A stretch of 64,000 bases of DNA from G963701675 sp963701675 (GTDB taxonomy: Bacteria; Planctomycetota; Planctomycetia; Gemmatales; Gemmataceae): the NCBI GenBank assembly GCA_963701675.1, contig OY969623.1:2232001-2296000 (forward strand), in the 5' to 3' direction. This document shows, piece by piece, positions 1 to 8,658 of the stretch; positions within the stretch are counted from its first letter, which is position 1, and every line of letters begins with the position of its first letter. The translations under genes were made by a program, and so were the position numbers. The notes below the pieces were generated by a model. The model was given only the letters and a program-made list of their open reading frames with translations, ran no database searches and was not told the origin of the DNA.

Positions 1-2
1 TG

Positions 3-218
3 GCGCCGCCGGTTAGTCCCGATTCATCCAAAGCGCATTCTCCACGTCCCAGCGCCCTCAACGCCGCGGCCACGGTGCTGGCGGAGGCCACAGAGCCGAT
101 GACCTGCCAGGAGATGATTGCCCTTATGGCCCAGAAAGGACTCTGGAACTCGCCGGCGGGTAAGACTCCCGCCGCGACTCTCTACACGGTAGTGACAATG
201 TTGCCGAAAGCCAGCTGA
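3..218 (+). pseudogene. HARE-HTH winged-helix fragment, truncated at both ends
   Basis: The frame is open from the window edge to a TGA at 216-218. From about position 57 it reads ALNAAATVLAEATEPMTCQE followed by MIALMAQKGLWNSP and GKTPAATLYTVV. This is the N-terminal two thirds of the HARE-HTH winged-helix domain (the DNA-binding domain also found in HB1/ASXL and RNA polymerase delta), which in planctomycetes occurs as small stand-alone or C-terminal domains. The family normally continues after TLYS with a second strand and helix (xxLREI...GKFxL). Here it breaks off into MLPKAS and stops. The break lies about 120 bp upstream of the recombinase operon, so integration of that element may have cut the gene (inference). 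The start lies outside the window. Confidence 0.6.
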
Positions 219-339
219 CGTTTGATAGGTTGATTGAGCGAAACCGGTTGCGGCCCCAGTATGGATCGGGGTGGCAGTCGGGGTAACTCTCGTGGGGCGC
301 GAGGGTTCAGTCGATTCAACCTGTTCGTGAGGTGGCACC

Positions 340-549
340 ATGGATGGTTCACGCCGTGGCCGAAAGCCGCCGCCGGAGGTGCGGCGGGAGTTCGTTGGTT
401 TTCGGTTGGAAAAACAGGTCCTGGCTCGGGTGTATGAACTGGCAGTCCCTCTCTTGCGTGAACATCCGAAGATTGCCGGTAACGCACCCGCCGCAGAATC
501 AGATGCCACAGAACGAGTACATGCGGTTCCCCTGGCCAAAGGAGCATAA
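340..549 (+). CDS. Small basic protein preceding a serine recombinase
   Basis: This 69-residue ORF starts at an ATG preceded by GAGGTGGCACC, a good ribosome binding site. It ends 5 bp before the recombinase ATG at 555, so the two genes are probably co-transcribed. The N-terminus is basic (DGSRRGRKPPPEVRREF), followed by a short helical stretch (RLEKQVLARVYELAVPLL). I do not recognise a named family. Small ORFs directly ahead of large serine recombinases often encode excision or regulatory partners, but nothing in the sequence proves that here. The size, the ribosome binding site and the tight spacing support a real gene. Confidence 0.5.
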   Translation: MDGSRRGRKPPPEVRREFVGFRLEKQVLARVYELAVPLLREHPKIAGNAPAAESDATERVHAVPLAKGA

Positions 550-554
550 TCGCC

Positions 555-3500
555 ATGGAAGGCAACCACACTTCGATCGTACGGGTCGCTCTATACGCGC
601 GGGTCTCGTCGGAGCAACAAGCCCAGCAATCCACGATTGGGAGTCAACTCGAAGCGCTGAAGGATCGGATTCGCACCGACGCCCTCGCGCTCGACGATGA
701 GTTGTGTTTCATCGACGACGGATACAGTGGCAGCACGTTGTTGCGGCCGGCGCTTGAGCGTCTCCGCGACGTCGCCTGGGCCGGCGGATTTCAGCGTCTC
801 TACGTGCACTCGCCAGATCGGCTCGCGCGAAAATATGCCTGGCAAGTGCTGCTCGTCGAGGAGTTGCAACGTTACGGCGTGGAGTTGATATTTTTGAATC
901 GCACGATTGGCGTGAGTCCCGAGGAAGACCTGTTGCTCCAAATGCAAGGTATGATCGCCGAGTACGAGCGCGCGAAGATAATGGAGCGCAGCCGACGCGG
1001 CAAACGGCATGCTGCTCTACGCGGTGACGTGAGCGTCCTCGGCACGGCGCCTTATGGCTACCGTTTCATTGGCAAGCACGCCGGCGGAGGTGACGCCCAT
1101 TATCAGGTAGTTTTGGAAGAAGCCCGTGTGGTGCATCAGATTTTTGAATGGGTCGCTCACGAACGTCTCTCGTTCAACGCCGTCTGTAAACGACTGAAGC
1201 TTCAAGGCACGCCGAGCCCCAAGGGATTACCCCGTTGGCACCGAGAGGTAATCGGGAAGTTGCTGCGAAATCCGGCGTACAAAGGCACGGCGATTTTCGG
1301 TAGATCGCGTGTGGGCGAACGTCGGGCACGGCTGCGACCGCCGCGTGGCAAACCCGAACAACCGCGGCATGCCACCTCGCGCTACCCCGGCAGGCCCGAG
1401 GATCAAACGCCGATTCCTGTGCCTGCCCTGGTGAGCGACGAACTGTTCATGGCCGTGGCGGACCAATTAACAGAGAAGAAGCAACGACAACAACGATGCG
1501 TCAGTGACTGCCCGGGCTACTTGCTGCAAGGGCTGATGGAATGCGGCTGTTGTGGACGAGCCTATTACGGAAAGGGCATGACCCGATTCCAACAGACACG
1601 ATCGGAAGGCAAGACTTTTTATCCGTACTACCGGTGCCCTGGCAGCGATTCCGTACGGCATGGAGGCACAAAAGCTTGTCACAACAAACCTCTTCGACTG
1701 GACCGGCTCGATGGGGCCATCTGGGCCGATATCTGCGCGGTCTTGCAAAATCCCAAGGACTTGCGAGACGAATTTGAACGTCGCCTTCAAGGCGTTCCCG
1801 AAGCGGATGCGAACCTGCAACAATGCCAAAAACAAATCGCGCAAGCGCAACGCAGCATCAGTCGGTTGATCAATGCGTATGAGACGGGGCTGCTCGAGAA
1901 GAGTGAATTCGAACCCCGCGTGCGCCGTGCAAAGGAAAGACTGAAACGGCTGACAGGACCGTCGGGCTCGGGCAAATCGGCGGCCCTGGCCCGGTTTGTC
2001 CGCGACTACCAGCACCAGCAGCCGCAGACTCTCGTCATCCCTCACTTCATTGGAGCCTGTCCGCGTTCGACCAACCTGCGCGACATGCTGCGGCGTTTCT
2101 GCCAGGTCTTCAAGGCCCACTTCGGCTTTGCCGAGGAGGTGCCCGAAGAGGTGGCCAAACTCTCGGTCACTTTCCGAGAGTTGGTCAGCAAGGTTCCCAC
2201 CGATACGCGCGTCCTCCTGGTGATCGACGCTCTGAATCAGCTGGATGAAGGCGATCGCGCCCAGGATCTGTACTGGCTGCCGACAGCGTTCCCGGCGCAG
2301 GTGAAGGTGATCGTCAGTTGCATCACCGATTCCGGCAAAACGGAACCCGTGCTGGAAGCCTTCCGTTGGCGGAAGCATTGCCCCGTGCAGCTGGCTGCTC
2401 TCAGCGCTGCGGAACAGCGGGAGATCATCCGCCAGGTGCCGTCGCTGTCGGCCAAAACCCTGGACGAGGATCAGGTGCGTCTGCTCTTGAGCAACCCGGC
2501 CACGGCCAATCCACTGTTCCTGCTGGTGGCGCTGGAAGAGCTGCGTGGGTTTGCCTCCTATGAGCGACTGAACGAGCGGATTGCCGCCTTCCCGCGAGAA
2601 AGGGATACCGTCACGGCCATCTTTACCCAGGTGATCGAGCGCCTAGCCGAGGAATTCAACCAGAATCTGGTGGAGACGGTGCTCACGCTGCTGGCCTCCG
2701 CACGCCGCGGTCTGTCCGAGCGGGAACTGCAAGAGCTGGTGGCCGGTCTCGACGGCGCCGATGACCTGTTTCCGGTGCTGCGTCAACTGCGACCGTACCT
2801 GCTCAGCCGTGCCGGCCTGATTGACTTCTACCACCGCAACCTCTTCAAAGCGGTTCGCGAACGCTATCTCTCCTCGGAGGTGCAGCGGCTGGCTCATGTG
2901 CGCCTGGCTGAATATTTCAATGCCCAGGACTACTGGCTGGAATCACTCGAAGAACAGCAAAGACGGGCCAAGACCCCGCCGCCGACACCACGGCCGGCAA
3001 ATGGACGCAAGGTGGACGAGCTGCCCTGGCAGCTCTTGCAAGCAGCCGACTGGCAGAAATCCGAACAATTGCTCACCGATCTGGCATTTCTGGAAGCGAA
3101 GGCCGAGGCGGGGATAGTGTTCGATTTGGCCGCTGACTTCAGCGCTGTCATTGCGGGCATGCCGGCGCACCGCCCGCTGTTGCGGGTTCTTCGGTTGCTG
3201 GCGGAGGCGCTTCGCCGCGACATTCACTTCATCGCTCGGCACCCGACGACGCTGTTTCAATGCCTGTGGAATTTGTGCTGGTGGTACGACTCTCCGGAAG
3301 CGGCGCAGCATTATGAGGAAGGCACAGCACCAGGTCAGGACGGGGCCGTGCTGTTACACCAAATGCTGGAAACGTGGCGAGCAAAGAAGGAGCAATCGAC
3401 ACCTGGCTTCATCTGGTTGCGCTCCTTGCGGCCGCCGCCCGTACACCTGGGCGCGGGACTGCAGCGGGTATTCAAGGGCCATGAGAGCTTGGTGATGAGT

Positions 3501-4805
3501 GTAGCTTACTCGCCTGATGGCCGACTCATTGCCAGCGGAGGGGCTGACGGAACAGTGCAGATCGGGGACGCAGCTACCGGCGCTAATCTGCTCTGTCTGA
3601 AAGGGCATGTGGTCGGTAAAGACGACCTCAGCGGCGGCGCTATCATTGTGGCAAGTGTGGCCTTTTCCCCCGAAGGCTCCTGCCTAGCCAGCGGCGGATG
3701 GGACGGGACCGTTCGCGTCTGGGACACGCACACGGGCGTAGAGTTGCTGCGCCTTCAAGCGCACGAACGCGAGGTTTTTAGCGTGGCGTTTTCCCCTGAC
3801 GGGCATTGGCTGGCAAGTGGCTCGCGAGACCAGACGGTGCGGGTCTGGGATGCGGCCACGGGTGAGCCCCTACTTTGCCTTCAGGGGCACAAAGACCCGG
3901 TGTGGAGTGTGGCTTTTTCCCCCGATGGCCGCCTGGCCAGCGGATCGGGAGACTCGACAATTAGGGTCTGGGACGCGTCCACGGGCACCGAATTGCTGTG
4001 CCTGCACGGGCACGAGAGTTGGGTGCTGAGCGTAGCTTTTTCCCCCGATGGTCGTTACTTGGCCAGCGGGTCGCATGACTGCACGGTGCGTGTCTGGGAT
4101 GCGGCAACGGGCGCCAAGTTGCTGTGCCACCAGGGACACGAGAACATGGTGAGGAGCGTGACTTTTTCACCGGACGGCCGTCGCGTGGGCAGCGGTTCGC
4201 GAGACCAAACCGTGCGGGTCTGGGACCCGGTCACGGGTACCGAGCTGGTCTGCTTACACGGGCACGCTCAGGAGGTTGAGAGCGTGGCGTTTTCCCCGGA
4301 CGGCCGGCACTTGGCTAGTGGCGCTCGGGACGGAACGGTACGGGTTTGGGACGCTGCCGGTGGCGCCGCGCTGCTGCACTTGCACGGGCACCATCCAAAG
4401 CCGGGGCTCCCGGAGCCCGTGGGTATTGTTGCCTTTACTCCGGACGGCCGGCATTTGGTCAGCTTTTCGTCCGATGGGTTTGAAGATTCGGGTAGACTCT
4501 GGGACGCGACTACTGGCAAACGTCTGAGCTGGACCCAAGATACCCTTGATGTGGCATCCGCCGCCCTTGGAAACATCAACAACCCAACCCATGCTTTTCT
4601 GATGAGGTGGGAAGTCGGGGTGGTGGGCTATGCGAGCCGGCATGTGGTTGCTTGGTTCCCAGCCGCCCTGTTTCCACTCGCCGAGCATCCGGGCGGTCGC
4701 ACCTGGGCGGGGGCTGTCTCCAGCGAGAACCACGTCTTCCTCTTCACTCTCGAAGGTAACCCGCCGCTACTGCATGGGCTTCCGCCGGACAGTTTAACCC
4801 CATGA
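555..4805 (+). CDS. Large serine recombinase fused in frame to a STAND ATPase with WD40 propeller
   Basis: The protein has 1416 residues. Residues about 8-150 are a resolvase catalytic domain with YARVS (nucleophile Ser18). Residues about 160-300 are the recombinase DNA-binding domain. A zinc ribbon (ECGCCGRAYYG ... YYRCPG ... ACHNKPL) lies near 325-380, and a coiled coil starts near 415 (QRSISRLINAYETGLLEKSE). At residue about 466 (nucleotides about 1950-1955) the coiled coil stops and a Walker A loop, TGPSGSGKSAALARF, begins at once. It is followed by Walker B-like VLLVIDALNQLD and an NPHP3/NACHT-like STAND ATPase to about 960, then about eight WD40 blades (SPDGRLIASGG ... TVRVWD type). The recombinase lacks its usual last 100 or so residues, and the STAND part lacks its N-terminal sensor or effector domain and the strand before the P-loop. 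This points to an illegitimate-recombination chimera that stayed in frame. Whether the product is made and active is unknown. Confidence 0.85.
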   Translation: MEGNHTSIVRVALYARVSSEQQAQQSTIGSQLEALKDRIRTDALALDDELCFIDDGYSGSTLLRPALERLRDVAWAGGFQRLYVHSPDRLARKYAWQVLLVEELQRYGVELIFLNRTIGVSPEEDLLLQMQGMIAEYERAKIMERSRRGKRHAALRGDVSVLGTAPYGYRFIGKHAGGGDAHYQVVLEEARVVHQIFEWVAHERLSFNAVCKRLKLQGTPSPKGLPRWHREVIGKLLRNPAYKGTAIFGRSRVGERRARLRPPRGKPEQPRHATSRYPGRPEDQTPIPVPALVSDELFMAVADQLTEKKQRQQRCVSDCPGYLLQGLMECGCCGRAYYGKGMTRFQQTRSEGKTFYPYYRCPGSDSVRHGGTKACHNKPLRLDRLDGAIWADICAVLQNPKDLRDEFERRLQGVPEADANLQQCQKQIAQAQRSISRLINAYETGLLEKSEFEPRVRRAKERLKRLTGPSGSGKSAALARFVRDYQHQQPQTLVIPHFIGACPRSTNLRDMLRRFCQVFKAHFGFAEEVPEEVAKLSVTFRELVSKVPTDTRVLLVIDALNQLDEGDRAQDLYWLPTAFPAQVKVIVSCITDSGKTEPVLEAFRWRKHCPVQLAALSAAEQREIIRQVPSLSAKTLDEDQVRLLLSNPATANPLFLLVALEELRGFASYERLNERIAAFPRERDTVTAIFTQVIERLAEEFNQNLVETVLTLLASARRGLSERELQELVAGLDGADDLFPVLRQLRPYLLSRAGLIDFYHRNLFKAVRERYLSSEVQRLAHVRLAEYFNAQDYWLESLEEQQRRAKTPPPTPRPANGRKVDELPWQLLQAADWQKSEQLLTDLAFLEAKAEAGIVFDLAADFSAVIAGMPAHRPLLRVLRLLAEALRRDIHFIARHPTTLFQCLWNLCWWYDSPEAAQHYEEGTAPGQDGAVLLHQMLETWRAKKEQSTPGFIWLRSLRPPPVHLGAGLQRVFKGHESLVMSVAYSPDGRLIASGGADGTVQIGDAATGANLLCLKGHVVGKDDLSGGAIIVASVAFSPEGSCLASGGWDGTVRVWDTHTGVELLRLQAHEREVFSVAFSPDGHWLASGSRDQTVRVWDAATGEPLLCLQGHKDPVWSVAFSPDGRLASGSGDSTIRVWDASTGTELLCLHGHESWVLSVAFSPDGRYLASGSHDCTVRVWDAATGAKLLCHQGHENMVRSVTFSPDGRRVGSGSRDQTVRVWDPVTGTELVCLHGHAQEVESVAFSPDGRHLASGARDGTVRVWDAAGGAALLHLHGHHPKPGLPEPVGIVAFTPDGRHLVSFSSDGFEDSGRLWDATTGKRLSWTQDTLDVASAALGNINNPTHAFLMRWEVGVVGYASRHVVAWFPAALFPLAEHPGGRTWAGAVSSENHVFLFTLEGNPPLLHGLPPDSLTP

Positions 4806-4966
4806 GTGTCGGATTACGTCGGGCAGGAATGGCAGTTCGCGCTTCAGGCCGACAAGGCGGTCACCCCGATCCTGCGGCAAGGCGATTATCCCCTGGTCCC
4901 GATGAGCTAAAGCTGCTCCACGGCGAGGACTTCCGGGATGACGCACCGAATGCGTCACAAGCGTAG
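4806..4966 (+). pseudogene. TIR-domain fragment with a frameshift
   Basis: Directly after the TGA of the recombinase-STAND ORF, and in the same frame, the sequence reads SDYVGQEWQFALQADKAVTP then ILRQGDYPLVP. A one-base shift restores PDELKLLHGEDFRDDA. This is the SxxYVxxEW...FA...VTPIL core and following region of planctomycete TIR domains, which are usually the N-terminal part of TIR-STAND proteins. The conserved N-terminal strand and BB-loop region are absent. It is a relic, probably of another TIR-containing gene at a recombination joint. The TIR assignment is from motif recognition, not a search. Confidence 0.6.
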
Positions 4967-4982
4967 TCGCGCTCGCGGACCC

Positions 4983-5049
4983 GGTCGATGAATCGAAAAC
5001 TCGATGGCCGCGGCGGGCGGCGAGACAGACAATAGCCCACGCCATCAAC
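4983..5049. repeat. Dispersed repeat of about 66 bp, copy 1
   Basis: The stretch from GGTCGATGAATCGAAAACTC to the CGCCATCAAC end recurs in the same orientation at 11359-11424 with only a few mismatches and one 1-bp indel. Both copies lie just downstream of a broken gene (a TIR relic here, a DUF2236 relic there). It holds no credible ORF. It may be the terminus or joint of a mobile element. Confidence 0.75.
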
Positions 5050-5217
5050 GGGAAATTTGACGGCGTCGTGTACCCATGAAGTTTCTGCAGAAACGGTTAC
5101 CGCGGTTCCTATGACGCAGTGGTGGACGACATCGCGAATGGTGTTAAACGCTCCCTGCGTGCGGCGAACTTAGTTGCACCTCGCCGCCTCGCATAAGACA
5201 ATCTTCGATACGTGGCT

Positions 5218-5936
5218 TCAATCCCGCCCGCCATTCGGCCTCAAAGTGATCGCAAATGATGTCCCAGTGATCGGGGATGTCCGTCGACGACCGGGTCTAC
5301 GTTGTGGATGATGTTGCAAAATGCCCCCGAAGGGGCCCATGTCAAAAGGGCGTTGGCCTACCTTGTAGATAATTCGGACTTCATCCACGTCCACTTCAAT
5401 CTGTCGGATCAACAACCGCACGATGTGAATCTTCGTTGCCAGTTCAGCGTGCGAAAGGTTATTCAGGACTCGCTGGGCGAAGTCGCGAAACTCGCCAAGT
5501 ATCTCCTGATAATGCTGCTGACGCTGTTCGCGGTCTTTGGCTTCGGCGTGCTGCTGGGTAAGGCTCGCTTCGCGAACACGTGCCTTCTTAAGTCGGGCTT
5601 CGAATTCCCCTTTGGCGATCAAACCATCCTGGTACGCATCAATCAGACGACTAATGCTTTGCTGCACCCGGTCCAGCAGTTGCTCGATCGGCTGACTGAG
5701 CCGTTCCCGACGCTTTTGGTCGGTGATAGCTCGACGCTGGAATTCCAGCCTTCGCGGGCTTGGCTGGCGATGAAGGCTTCTCCCGCTTCGCCTTGAGCGT
5801 CGAGGGAGTTGAAGTCGTGATCGAGGCCTTCGCTGGTGGACTTGCGGGTATAGAAGTTGAACAAATCCTGAGGTAGATGTTGCCCGTTTAGAGATCGTTT
5901 CGGCACCACTCTCGCCACGGGTGCCATGGCCATGCT
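5218..5936 (-). pseudogene. Second serine recombinase, internally deleted and frameshifted
   Basis: On the minus strand the N-terminal part reads FYTRKSTSEGLDHDFNSLDA then EAFIASQAREGW, the start of a resolvase domain with its catalytic Ser region. It passes directly, with a frame change near 5760, into the C-terminal coiled coil (LEFQRRAITDQKRRERLSQP, then QQSISRLIDAYQDGLIAKGE) and the usual recombinase tail ending in GILQHHPQRRPGR. The rest of the catalytic domain, the recombinase domain and the zinc ribbon are missing, a deletion of roughly 350 codons. The coiled coil is clearly homologous to that of the recombinase at 555 and includes the region lost from that protein. The IS at 6015-7460 is inserted just upstream. 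Confidence 0.8.
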
Positions 5937-5998
5937 GTGCGATGCGGTCGCCGGATTATCTGGCGGAATCACCGGCGCCCGAACGCCCGGCTTTGCTG

Positions 5999-6014
5999 GG
6001 GAGTTGCAGTAACC
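5999..6014. repeat. 16-bp target-site duplication, left copy
   Basis: GGGAGTTGCAGTAACC at this position is repeated exactly at 7461-7476 on the other side of the insertion sequence. A 16-bp duplication is long for an IS and helps to class the element. Confidence 0.9.
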
Positions 6015-7460
6015 TGTCAAACCACAATAGAAATGTCCGGTCTTAGCAAAGTAGAAATGTCCTCTTGGGCAAGGAGGTACCAGGAGGACATTTCCGATGG
6101 AGCGGAGTCTAGACCGGATCGAGATGAGTCAGCGGGAACGGGATCGGTTGAAGATTATAGAGTCGGTTCGGCACGGGAAGCGGACGCAAGCCGAAGCGGC
6201 GCGACTGTTGCAACTGACGGTACGGCAAGTGCGTCGGATTCAACGCCGCCTGGAGGTTGAGGGAGACGTCGGCGTGGTCCATCGGCTCCGCGGACGGCCG
6301 TCGAATCGGCGCTTGGCGGCGGATCTGCGTGAGACCGTGTTGGCCAAATATCGCCAGCATTTTGCGGACTTTGGGCCGACCTTGGCCAGCGAGAAATTGG
6401 CCGAGCTCGACCTGGGAGTGTCGCACGAGACGTTGCGGCGTTGGCTGCTGACGGAGGGGCTGTGGCAGCGACGGCGCCAACGCGACGTGCATCGGCGGCG
6501 CCGGCCGCGACGCTCGTGTTTCGGCGAGTTGGTGCAGATGGACACGTCGCTGCACGACTGGCTCGAAGGACGCGGCGAGACGATGGTGCTGATGACCATG
6601 ATCGACGACGCCACCAACCGGATCGACGCGGGTTTTTTTCCGGGCGAGACGGTGGAAAGCTACATGGATTTGACGGAACGGTGGCTGCGGCGGCATGGTC
6701 GGCCGCTGGCGTTGTACACCGATCGCGACAGTGTTTTCCAGTGGCAAAGTAAGGGCCGGGCGGTCGACGGCTTGACGCAATTTGGCCGAGCATTGAAGGA
6801 ATTGGATGTGAGATTGATCTTGGCACATAGTCCTCAGGCCAAGGGTCGGGTGGAACGTTTTTTCGGCCTGGCCCAAGACCGGTGGGTGAAGGAGCTTCGG
6901 CTCTTAGGCGTGACGACACGGGCTCAGGCCAATGACGTGTTGCGACGGCAGTTGGTCCCCGAATACAACCGGCGGTTCACGGTCCGACCGGCGGAGAAGA
7001 GCAACGCACATCGACTGCTGGGCCTACGGAACGATTTGGCGGTGATTTTATGTCCCCAGCATCAGCGGACAGTGGCGAATGACTACACGGTGCGGTGGTC
7101 CAACCGGTTGTTTCAATTGGAGCCGCCGGCGTTGCCCGGCTTGCGTGGCGGACGGGTGCTTTTGGAAGAGCGTCGGGACGGAACGCTGCGGATCCGTTTT
7201 CGCCAACAGTATTTGAAGTGGCACGAAATCCAAGCACCAAGATCGCGTCGGGGCACCGCACCCACGATGGCTGCGAGCGGGGTGGGTGCCGGAACTCCAG
7301 TCGGGCTACGCCCTCCTTCCGTTCCGGCACCCACCCCGGTGTTGCGGAAACCATGCAAGCCGCCTCCGAATCATCCGTGGCGACGCTTTAAACTGAAGAA
7401 ATCCAAAAGCGGACATTTCTAATGTGCACTAAACGCGGACATTTCTATTGTGCTGGGACA
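6015..7460 (+). mobile_element. Complete insertion sequence, ISNCY/IS1202-like, 1446 bp
   Basis: The ends are TGTCAAACCACAATAGAAAT on the left and, on the complementary strand, TGTCCCAGCACAATAGAAAT on the right. The exact 17-bp core CACAATAGAAATGTCCG lies at 6023-6039 and inverted at 7436-7452. A second TAGAAATGTCC motif follows inside each end. The element carries one transposase gene and is bounded by an exact 16-bp direct repeat. The intact ends, intact ORF and exact duplication indicate a recent insertion. Long target duplications and TGT ends are known for the IS1202 family (formerly in ISNCY), as far as I recall; the family name needs an ISfinder search. Confidence 0.9.
6097..7422 (+). 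CDS. DDE transposase, ISNCY/IS1202-like
   Basis: The 441-residue protein begins with an HTH region (MSQRERDRLKIIESV, then QAEAARLLQLTVRQVRRI) and a second helix-turn-helix near 70-140. An rve-type DDE integrase domain follows, with ELVQMDTSLHDWL (first Asp), ALYTDRDSVFQ (second Asp) and HSPQAKGRVERFFG (catalytic Glu). The C-terminus (SKSGHF) is encoded by the right inverted repeat itself, which ties the gene to the element ends. The ATG follows a GGAGG-like site (CAGGAGGACATTTCCG). It should cut and join the element ends. No frameshift or missing catalytic residue is seen. Confidence 0.9.
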   Translation: MERSLDRIEMSQRERDRLKIIESVRHGKRTQAEAARLLQLTVRQVRRIQRRLEVEGDVGVVHRLRGRPSNRRLAADLRETVLAKYRQHFADFGPTLASEKLAELDLGVSHETLRRWLLTEGLWQRRRQRDVHRRRRPRRSCFGELVQMDTSLHDWLEGRGETMVLMTMIDDATNRIDAGFFPGETVESYMDLTERWLRRHGRPLALYTDRDSVFQWQSKGRAVDGLTQFGRALKELDVRLILAHSPQAKGRVERFFGLAQDRWVKELRLLGVTTRAQANDVLRRQLVPEYNRRFTVRPAEKSNAHRLLGLRNDLAVILCPQHQRTVANDYTVRWSNRLFQLEPPALPGLRGGRVLLEERRDGTLRIRFRQQYLKWHEIQAPRSRRGTAPTMAASGVGAGTPVGLRPPSVPAPTPVLRKPCKPPPNHPWRRFKLKKSKSGHF

Positions 7461-7476
7461 GGGAGTTGCAGTAACC
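7461..7476. repeat. 16-bp target-site duplication, right copy
   Basis: This is an exact copy of 5999-6014 (GGGAGTTGCAGTAACC) directly after the right inverted repeat of the IS. From here to 7737 I see no gene. Confidence 0.9.
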
Positions 7477-7737
7477 TTGTTTCCGCCGGTTCTCACGATA
7501 CAATGGTAAGTGCGTTGGCCGGATGGCCACCTTTCCTACTTGACCTTTCCCGGTGGGATTCGTCATCTAACGGATCTGACCATCCCAACATAAAGCTGTG
7601 CAGAGTGCCTAGGCCTTCAAACCGGCAACAGCTGAGTTTGCGCGGGCCGTAGCCTGTTTCCCTTCTTAGCAATTGGCAGTCAACCAAACTGAGGGTGGAT
7701 GACGGGGTGAAACCACGTCTCCCGCTTTTCGTTTGAC

Positions 7738-8589
7738 ATGACGCTGGCGATGGTCGGGCGGAGCGATCGCCTTTGGTTACGCGTCAACCGTGGGTTGAAG
7801 GTATCCTTGTGGAAAGAAATCAAACGAATGCAGAATGCCATAAAAGAATTGGTCCCGAACGCATCCAATAACCACGTGCTGCTGGCCTACCTGACCGACC
7901 TGGAACTGGAAGTGGACCGTCTCCGGAAACAGGTACAGTTCGTCCAACACGAGACGCGAACAACCCTGAAGCGAATCCAACTGCTCTGCACAGATGCAGC
8001 GCGGGTAGGGAACACGCTTCCACCACTGGCCGAGATCGACCAGACTGCCAAGCAGTTGGCGTCGGTGTTGCACGATGCGCAAGAACCCCCCGGTTACCAC
8101 CCCGCGCACGATCAGGTCATTGCTATCGCGGTGCGCCCCTTGGCGGAACTAGTGTTCCGATGGCAGCAACGGCTCATGGGCGCGGCAGAGGTTCTCCTAC
8201 GGTTGGAGCTGGAATGTGAGCACGTAGAATGGTTCCCGGCTCGTCTGCGTCACATCCTGGACAACCTCATTTCGAACTCCCTCAAGTACCGCGATCCAAC
8301 TAAGGTCGATGCGTGGGTGAAATTGGAAGTTGGCATCGTACCGGAAGGTTACCAGTTCCGGCTGTCGGATAATGGCGTTGGCCTGCCGGCAGGTGAGAAC
8401 GAGCACATGTTCGAGCTGTTCTACCGAGCCGCCCCAGCTCGGGCTGCCGGTTTGGGTGTCGGCCTCGCCGTTGTGAAGCTGCTCGTCGAGCAGAGCGGCG
8501 GGACGTTAACGGCGGACTCAGGTGAGGGACAGGGAACCACCATCGTCGCGGTCCTACCTCGCTATGACGTGAGTGATTTTCTCGTCTGA
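7738..8589 (+). CDS. Sensor histidine kinase, cytoplasmic
   Basis: A coiled-coil N-terminus (VLLAYLTDLELEVDRLRKQV) leads into a HisKA-like helix with FVQHETRTTLKRI, where the His before Glu is the likely phosphoacceptor. A complete HATPase_c domain follows: N box DNLISNSLKYRDP, G1 box DNGVGLP, F box MFELFYRA, G2 box GLGVGLAVVKLL. There is no membrane segment or sensor domain, so the input must come through the coiled coil or a partner. An alternative start at 7828 (MQNAIKEL, with GGAAAG upstream) would remove 30 poorly conserved residues and may be the true one. No response regulator is adjacent. The nearest receiver domains are in the phosphorelay at 16.3-20.4 kb. Confidence 0.8.
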   Translation: MTLAMVGRSDRLWLRVNRGLKVSLWKEIKRMQNAIKELVPNASNNHVLLAYLTDLELEVDRLRKQVQFVQHETRTTLKRIQLLCTDAARVGNTLPPLAEIDQTAKQLASVLHDAQEPPGYHPAHDQVIAIAVRPLAELVFRWQQRLMGAAEVLLRLELECEHVEWFPARLRHILDNLISNSLKYRDPTKVDAWVKLEVGIVPEGYQFRLSDNGVGLPAGENEHMFELFYRAAPARAAGLGVGLAVVKLLVEQSGGTLTADSGEGQGTTIVAVLPRYDVSDFLV

Positions 8590-8658
8590 AGCCGGCGGCG
8601 CTGTGCGGTTTTCTGGGGAACACCTCCGACAGTCTTCTTCAACATACCTGGGAAAACA

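Noticed and set aside
3470..4420. Repeated blocks on the plus strand with CCCGATGGCCG-like motifs
   Set aside because: These are the WD40 blades (SPDGR ... VWD) of the recombinase-STAND protein, not a DNA-level repeat.
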